DNA from: Myxococcales bacterium
GTDB lineage: Bacteria; Myxococcota_A; Polyangia; Polyangiales; GCA-016699535
Direction of reading: 5' to 3'
DNA length: 64,000 bases
Assembly: GCA_016699535.1 (NCBI GenBank)
Contig: CP064980.1
Coordinates: 2,178,001-2,242,000, forward strand
Under the pieces are notes generated by a model. It searched no databases. It was not told the DNA's origin and saw nothing but the letters and a program-made list of their open reading frames with translations. Positions within the stretch are counted from its first letter, which is position 1; every line of letters begins with the position of its first letter. Positions 59,056-64,000 of this stretch are shown here, one piece after another. A program made the translations under genes and the position numbers.

Positions 59056-60780
59056 TCACGGCAGCTTCTCGACCACGCCAAGCCGGTTTAGATAGTTACC
59101 CATATGTTTATCAATAGTAGTGGTGTGATTGATTAACCAGTCCACAAGGAACAGATTGATCTTGAAGAGGAGAAACTGCTTGTCGTGTTTCTTTGAGACA
59201 ATTTCATCTCGAAGGATTTGATAGTATTCGATAAAGCGAATGTGCTCCTTGAGATGTTCCTTAAACAGAGGGTAGTGATGTTTATGCATCAGCAATTCCT
59301 CAGTGTGGAAATGCTCTTGAGTGTATCGAGCCAAGGAGTCCAGCACTTCATTGAGGTCGCCTTCTCCGTCTCCGTGCACCAACATTGAGACGCGATTTAT
59401 GATGTCAAGCAAGTGTTTGTGCTGTTCATCTACCTCAGGAATGTTGATGCTATAGTCATCGCTCCAGCGAACCTGCAGCTCCATTTCGCCGGTGCCTTCG
59501 TGGACTCCCGTCTGCTTGAACGCGATGCATCTATTGAGATACAGGTCGGTGATGGTGTCGTTGGGAAGCTGTATTTGGCACTGCTTCAGCATGAGCTCTG
59601 CATTGTCGATGTCGCGCATGTGATAGCAGGCAAGGGCGTGTTCATGGTGTTCACGCAGTCGCTCTTTTGCGTGTCGAACTCGGTCTGGATCGTGGTTGAA
59701 GACCTCGAATATCGATTGGGGACGGGATTTGCCCCGCACTCGAATGCGATCAATGAAGCGAATCTGAAATTGCGAGGGATTCACCAGCGCGTTGTGGGTT
59801 GATTCAGAGATAATCAGAGGGCTTCGGTAGACCTTTGTAAGGGTTTCGATCCGAGAAGCGCTGTTGACGGTATCGCCAATCACTGTTCGCTGCATGCGTT
59901 CAGCGCTGCCCACCGTTCCCAACATCACGATGCCAGTATTGAGTCCGATACCGACGCGAAGTTCATCAGAGTCCCAAGCTGTTTTATCTGGATCCGATTT
60001 CAATGCTTTTAATATATCGAGGGATGCCGCTACAGCGTTGTCAGCGGGTCCATCAAAGAAGGCCAAGACTGCATCGCCCATGAACTTGTCTATGGCCCCC
60101 CCATGGCTAAGGATGATGGGCACAACCTGCTCAAGGAAGGCATTAATGAAGGTGAACACTTCTTGGGGCGTTTTTTGTTCGGACAGTGTCGTGAAATCCC
60201 GTATGTCAGCAAACAGAACAGTGAGTTTTTTTTCCATGCACTCGCCCAAATGCACCGAATCCATATCATCGCTTCCTAGTAAGATGCGGCATTTGTGTTG
60301 CAACTCGAGGTTTCTATTCCATCCCACGCAGGCGTTACGTGCCAGCTGAAAAAATTCGTCCCGATTAATTGGCTTTCGCACCAGCAACACGTCGTGTTTG
60401 ATGCTTTCCTGGATTGTGTCGACGCTGTCATCACTGCCGTCGGTGGTAATAACGATGTAGATGCGATCATCGAGTGCGCGAATACGTCTTGCCGTTTCCA
60501 ATCCATCGATGCCTGCACGGAGATGACTATCAACAAAAGCAACGGAGTAGGGCTGCGCACTGCCTAAAGCTTCGTGCACATACTTTAGCGCATGCTCTCC
60601 TTGGGAGACTGTCGTTAAATCATAAAAAATCGACTTCGAGCTGTCTGAGTCCTTTGCCTTATCGGTCGAAACGTCAGCAGAGATGGGATGTTTATCTGTT
60701 GGGGCAAAAACTTCATGGCAAAGCTCTAGAAGATGTTGATCTTCGTCCACAACCAAAATGCGGTTGTACATAGAGTCCAT
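59056..60780 (-). CDS. REC - class III nucleotide cyclase - hemerythrin fusion
   Basis: 574 residues, start after GGAAGGAG. The receiver domain has ILVVDEDQ, the acceptor Asp in VAFVDSHL and LLVRKP; a ~30-residue insert follows its first helix. The class III cyclase domain has VLFADIRDFTTLSE (metal Asp), AIDKFMGDAVLAFF (Lys for adenine) and VIGDTVNSASRIE, so adenylate cyclase activity is expected. A C-terminal hemerythrin domain carries VDEQHKHLL, HFHTEELLMHKHH and HTTTIDKHM, a complete set of iron ligands. A soluble protein joining a phosphorylation input, cAMP output and an O2/redox-sensing diiron site. Confidence 0.9.
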   Translation of the reverse strand: MDSMYNRILVVDEDQHLLELCHEVFAPTDKHPISADVSTDKAKDSDSSKSIFYDLTTVSQGEHALKYVHEALGSAQPYSVAFVDSHLRAGIDGLETARRIRALDDRIYIVITTDGSDDSVDTIQESIKHDVLLVRKPINRDEFFQLARNACVGWNRNLELQHKCRILLGSDDMDSVHLGECMEKKLTVLFADIRDFTTLSEQKTPQEVFTFINAFLEQVVPIILSHGGAIDKFMGDAVLAFFDGPADNAVAASLDILKALKSDPDKTAWDSDELRVGIGLNTGIVMLGTVGSAERMQRTVIGDTVNSASRIETLTKVYRSPLIISESTHNALVNPSQFQIRFIDRIRVRGKSRPQSIFEVFNHDPDRVRHAKERLREHHEHALACYHMRDIDNAELMLKQCQIQLPNDTITDLYLNRCIAFKQTGVHEGTGEMELQVRWSDDYSINIPEVDEQHKHLLDIINRVSMLVHGDGEGDLNEVLDSLARYTQEHFHTEELLMHKHHYPLFKEHLKEHIRFIEYYQILRDEIVSKKHDKQFLLFKINLFLVDWLINHTTTIDKHMGNYLNRLGVVEKLP

Positions 60781-60994
60781 TTTTGCTCCTTCCTCAACAT
60801 TACAGTACCTTCGTTTCAGGGAAAAAGTCTAAAGACTTGAGGTTCTGTACAAGCGAGAATCGAATCAATTGTATAGGAAAATTGTCCTAAGTTCTCGAAA
60901 CATCGACAGGATGTTTTTTGCTAAACAAAAACGGCAATCGACCGACAGCGCAATGTACTCAAATTAGCGATAGCAGTTCGTCTCAACGCACCGG

Positions 60995-61486
60995 CTATTC
61001 ACAGGGTGTAAACACTCGAATGGGTTCAGCTACCGTTCCCTTCGGTACGGTGAAAAAGGATTGCTTCGGACATTCGTTTAACTGAGCGCAAAAGATAAAT
61101 TTTGATCCAGGCAAAAGCACCATGTCGTTAAAACGATTTTTATCGATCCATTTGTCAAAGGCGGTCTTGCCATCGGGACCGACGGCAACAACATGATAGC
61201 CAAAGGTACAATGGGATTCTAGGCGCACCATCTTCCCACCTTGCCTCCGGAGCTTTTTCATTAGCGATGCTTCTTGGTGTTGTTGGGCTTCTTGTCGCTT
61301 GGGTTGTTCTGCTGCGATGCTGGCGAGGCGTTCATTTTCCTGCACGCCGAACATTTCGCTGCCGTAGCTATGTTCCGGGGCAAGTTGTGTCGATTCCTCG
61401 GATGGGGAGCTTTTGCCGCATGCGAGCATTAATCCAAAAAAGCATAGGCTTAGGGTACGAATGTCTTTCTTCATTAAGATTTTCAC
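60995..61486 (-). CDS. Small lipoprotein, unknown function
   Basis: 163 residues, GTG start at 61486 (GGAAG upstream; ATG 61474 possible). Lipobox in FFGLMLACG. The mature part has a charged coiled coil (EEQPK...QHQEASLMKKLRRQG, shortened) and three Cys (LESHCTFGY, IFCAQLNECP, VFTPCE) likely in disulfides. No family recognised. The 214 bp upstream of the REC-cyclase gene, between it and this gene, holds no further feature that I can support. Confidence 0.55.
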   Translation of the reverse strand: MKILMKKDIRTLSLCFFGLMLACGKSSPSEESTQLAPEHSYGSEMFGVQENERLASIAAEQPKRQEAQQHQEASLMKKLRRQGGKMVRLESHCTFGYHVVAVGPDGKTAFDKWIDKNRFNDMVLLPGSKFIFCAQLNECPKQSFFTVPKGTVAEPIRVFTPCE

Positions 61487-61508
61487 GTTCTTCCGCTAGA
61501 CGAGCTAG

Positions 61509-62423
61509 TCACGGAACTTTAACCAAAATTTTCCGGATTGCATCTGTGGCATGAGCAACAGGCTCCGCTTTGCTGATATCATTTATGTTTTCCCACTGTT
61601 CTTTCACGGATTCCAATGAAATGTCGCTGGGATCGAGTAATACGCCGGCGTTTTCGACGACTTCTGCTCGCGCAATACGATGAGCTCCGACTGTAAAGAC
61701 ACGACCAGTCTCGTCACATGCCTTGCTGCACAAAAAGCTTACCAGAGCACTCACAATGCTTGGGTCAAGTCGCTCCAACGCATCCGGTGGTAATATCGTT
61801 TCAGTCATTCTCGAGCGTGCTATGGGCGCAACGGCGTTGCAGCGGATGCTGTATTTCGCACCTTCGTGCGCGAGCGTCTTGCATAAACCAACGAGCGCCA
61901 TTTTTGCTGCGCTGTAGTTGCTTTGTCCGAAGTTTCCATAAAGACCAGCTGCACTGCTTGTGAAAATGATCCGGCCGTAACTATGTTGCTTCATATGCGG
62001 CCACGCAGCGTGACTTAGCCACATGCTGCCGTTCAAATGAACATCAATCACACTCTGCCATTGTTCTTCTGTGATTTTTGAAAACGAGCTGTCGCGCAGG
62101 ATACCAGCGTTGTTGATCACAATATCTATACGGCCGAAGGTATCGATGGCCTGCTGGACTATCCCAGCCGCTTGTCCAGCATCGCTTACGCTGTCGTAGT
62201 TTGCTGTAGCCTCGCCCCCTGCGGCTTGTATCTCGGCTACAACTGCATCGGCGTGCTTGTGGTTTTCTCCCCGTCCATCAAGACTTCTGCCTATGTCGTT
62301 GACAAGTACTTTGGCTCCGCGTGCCGCTAGCATCAGGGCATGGCTTCTGCCCAGACCACCGCCGGCGCCGCTGACGATAGCGACTTGACCTTCAAACGAT
62401 AGCGTGGCGTCGTTTTCAGTCAC
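61509..62423 (-). CDS. Short-chain dehydrogenase, MFE-2/HSD17B4-like
   Basis: 304 residues. Rossmann motif VSGAGGGLGRSHAL, NNAGILRD, catalytic Ser in FTSSAAG and YSAAKMALVG (YxxxK). The extended C-terminal part resembles the (3R)-hydroxyacyl-CoA dehydrogenase domain of multifunctional enzyme type 2, so a role in beta-oxidation of acyl-CoA is likely. GTG start overlaps the stop of the upstream lipoprotein gene by 8 bp. An acyl-CoA dehydrogenase lies elsewhere in the window (25757-27487) but not in an operon with it. Confidence 0.85.
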   Translation of the reverse strand: MTENDATLSFEGQVAIVSGAGGGLGRSHALMLAARGAKVLVNDIGRSLDGRGENHKHADAVVAEIQAAGGEATANYDSVSDAGQAAGIVQQAIDTFGRIDIVINNAGILRDSSFSKITEEQWQSVIDVHLNGSMWLSHAAWPHMKQHSYGRIIFTSSAAGLYGNFGQSNYSAAKMALVGLCKTLAHEGAKYSIRCNAVAPIARSRMTETILPPDALERLDPSIVSALVSFLCSKACDETGRVFTVGAHRIARAEVVENAGVLLDPSDISLESVKEQWENINDISKAEPVAHATDAIRKILVKVP

Positions 62424-63285
62424 AAGTCTTTTTTACGCTAATCGTGCGTGTAGTGTCGTTGAACATTCCTTCGACTTGCTTGTCGTCTTTGTCGAGCAAC
62501 AGCAATTGAATTTGGTGCTCTCCTTCAGCGAGGTTTTCAATAAAATGAGGGACCCAACTGGTGATCATTCCGTTTGTAGTTCCATCAATCGTGTACTTAA
62601 CTTTCATCCCATCGGCCGCCAGCGTTGCAACGTTAGTCAGGTAAAAGTCGAGCAAAATAGGCTCGCCGGCAGGGTAGCAACCCTTTGGCCTAGAATACGT
62701 GAGTAGAGGGGCTTTTTCATCAAACGCAAAAGCTTTGCTTTTGTTTTTGTAATGAAACACCGTCATCGCAAAAGGTGTGCCGACTTTAACTGATTCGTGG
62801 GTGGCGCGGCTTGGGAAGGTGCGAATCACATGACTGCCTTCAGACAAGGGATGGCCAAGATTATCGTGGACCACTGCGACCAGGTCGAGAGGCTTCGAGA
62901 CGTCACGTAAAGCAATGTAAGGCTCGTTATCGACAATCAGATGCACGTGGTTGCCTTTTGCAGATAGTTCCCAATGATTTAACTTGTAGCTCACTGTAAC
63001 AGGTCCTTTTTTTATAAGGCTGCCATTTTTCGGCGCGGTGAGCGCAATCTGGGGTGTTTGTCCCTCAATCGGCGTACGTTGCCCTCTGCTTACGGATACA
63101 AGCACCGGCTTCGGGCTTTTGGCGGGTGTCGCCTTTTTGTGATGTTTACTTTTACACGCGCTTGCATGCGCTTGATGCATCGGGGGGTATTCCGGAGGTG
63201 GAGCGCTCTTGTCGGCGCAATTTGCCGACAACACGATTGAGCACGCGATAAGTAAGGGGAAGTGTTTGGCGTATTGTATTGTCAT
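62416..63285 (-). CDS. Hypothetical lipoprotein
   Basis: About 289 residues from ATG 63285, which opens a lipoprotein signal (FPLLIACSIVLSANC). The His/Lys/Pro-rich linker (SKHHKKATPAKSPKP) is followed by two Ig-like or DUF4399-type beta domains (GNHVHLIVDNEPYIALRD; EGEHQIQLLLLDKDDKQ). Envelope protein, ligand unknown. Overlaps the SDR gene start by 8 bp. Confidence 0.6.
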   Translation of the reverse strand: MTIQYAKHFPLLIACSIVLSANCADKSAPPPEYPPMHQAHASACKSKHHKKATPAKSPKPVLVSVSRGQRTPIEGQTPQIALTAPKNGSLIKKGPVTVSYKLNHWELSAKGNHVHLIVDNEPYIALRDVSKPLDLVAVVHDNLGHPLSEGSHVIRTFPSRATHESVKVGTPFAMTVFHYKNKSKAFAFDEKAPLLTYSRPKGCYPAGEPILLDFYLTNVATLAADGMKVKYTIDGTTNGMITSWVPHFIENLAEGEHQIQLLLLDKDDKQVEGMFNDTTRTISVKKTCD

Positions 63286-63389
63286 GGCGTTTCCTTGGCT
63301 TGCTTTGTTTTTCGCGATCGCTTGCAGATAATAGTTTGCCTTCATTCGTCCTAAACAAAAGGGCGGCAGCTTGCAACCGGTGCAATCGG

Positions 63390-63728
63390 TTAATCCTCTT
63401 TTGCTTCATCAAAATCGCTGTCATTTAGCAAAAGACGCTGCAAAAGCTGGCCTTTTTCAAGCGCATTCAAAATATCCGGGACGTCGTTTTCGGTGACCCT
63501 TCCATAAAACGCGTGATCAGGCATGACCGCGATGACTGGCCCCACCCAGCACAAGTCCAAACAACTTGAGCCACAAATGCGAACTTGGCCATGAAGTCCG
63601 CGTGCTGCGATTCCTTTTTTTAGAAGGTCGCGTATTTTTTCGCTTTGACACGAAGAGCAACATCCTTTGGGATGTCCTTCGGGGCGTGTATTTTCGCAAA
63701 CCCATAAATACTGTTTTCGTTTTGGCAT
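63390..63728 (-). CDS. Thioredoxin-like [2Fe-2S] ferredoxin
   Basis: 112 residues. Cluster ligands are seen in WVCENTRPEGHPKGCC and RICGSSCLDLC, the pattern of the thioredoxin-fold 2Fe-2S ferredoxin family. Cytosolic electron carrier; partner unknown. The PVIAVMPDHAFYGRVT segment is typical of the fold's C-terminal half. Divergent from glnB with ~130 bp between. Confidence 0.85.
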   Translation of the reverse strand: MPKRKQYLWVCENTRPEGHPKGCCSSCQSEKIRDLLKKGIAARGLHGQVRICGSSCLDLCWVGPVIAVMPDHAFYGRVTENDVPDILNALEKGQLLQRLLLNDSDFDEAKED

Positions 63729-63860
63729 CCTGTGTGAACCTTAGGTGAGTTGGTGAGAGCGCCTCTGGAACCTTAAAGTTAGCTTAGCGCTAGCGCCGAG
63801 TGAACATGTTTGGTACATCGAGTTCGACCGCACCAGTGCACGCAGTGGTATGGAGGAATC

Positions 63861-64000
63861 ATGAAAAAAGTAGAAGCGATCATAAAACCTTTCAAGCTTG
63901 ATGAGGTTAAAGAAGCTCTTTCTGAGGTGGGCGTCGAAGGCATGACAGTCACCGAAGTTAAGGGTTTCGGGCGGACAGGCGGTAAAAAAGAAGTCTACCG
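63861..64000 (+). CDS. glnB: Nitrogen regulatory protein P-II, 5' part
   Basis: Starts at ATG 63861 with GGAGG five bases upstream and runs off the window. The first 46 residues read MKKVEAIIKPFKLDEVKEAL and VKGFGRTGGKKEVYR, the start of a PII protein up to the T-loop. PII senses 2-oxoglutarate and ATP/ADP and controls glutamine synthetase and ammonium transport. GlnB versus GlnK cannot be decided without the rest. Confidence 0.92.
   Translation, partial: MKKVEAIIKPFKLDEVKEALSEVGVEGMTVTEVKGFGRTGGKKEVY

Overview
The window looks like chromosome from a Gram-negative, deltaproteobacterial-type organism, most like Myxococcota or Bradymonadota. This is inferred from the abundance of lipoprotein signal peptides, MopE-type Cys/Asp motifs, a bacterial deoxyhypusine synthase homologue, a tol-pal-type CpoB, FHA-GGDEF and HD-GYP signalling proteins and a REC-cyclase-hemerythrin fusion. 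No rRNA or tRNA gene and no CRISPR array was seen.

Layout. 0-9 kb: ferritin-like protein, lipoproteins, a glutamine amidotransferase, a SIR2-type putative defence gene, MtfA peptidase and OxyR. 9-19.5 kb: DAHP synthase, deoxyhypusine synthase-like protein, two tandem paralogous beta-propeller lipoproteins, an HtrA protease, CpoB and a LysM protein. 19.9-36.8 kb is a core-like block: nucleotide transporter, DksA/TraR, lytic transglycosylase, FHA-diguanylate cyclase, HD-GYP regulator, acyl-CoA dehydrogenase, PgpH, AlgH/YqgE, TRL proteins, Ffh, DNA polymerase I and LexA. 37-58.9 kb is more accessory: a diiron oxygenase beside a LanB-like dehydratase (possible RiPP pair), a PAS-GGDEF-EAL/STAS/anti-sigma-kinase operon, envelope proteins, an IS3 remnant, a JmjC-like cupin, a Reg_prop-SpoIIE sensor phosphatase, a doubled DUF1111 cytochrome and a metzincin lipoprotein. 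59-64 kb: REC-cyclase-hemerythrin, an SDR, a 2Fe-2S ferredoxin and the start of glnB.

The most unusual feature is a family of six intergenic hairpin elements (about 130-150 bp each) arranged as three convergent pairs: 3239-3378 with 4453-4600, 10112-10252 with 10343-10474, and 19593-19721 with 19784-19915. All six share a short core around TCAAGAY. Each pair shares its own 18-21 bp inner motif in inverted orientation. Each element has its own unrelated 13-27 bp outer arms that are self-complementary. One pair encloses the SIR2-like gene; the other two are empty. I do not recognise this family.

A second window-wide signal is the number of single-base lesions. At least ten genes, including the normally essential ffh and lexA, are broken by one-base indels, mostly in homopolymers, and two more (polA and an anti-sigma kinase) by in-frame stops. 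Indel-type sequencing or assembly error is the simplest explanation for most of them, so these genes are given below as whole loci.
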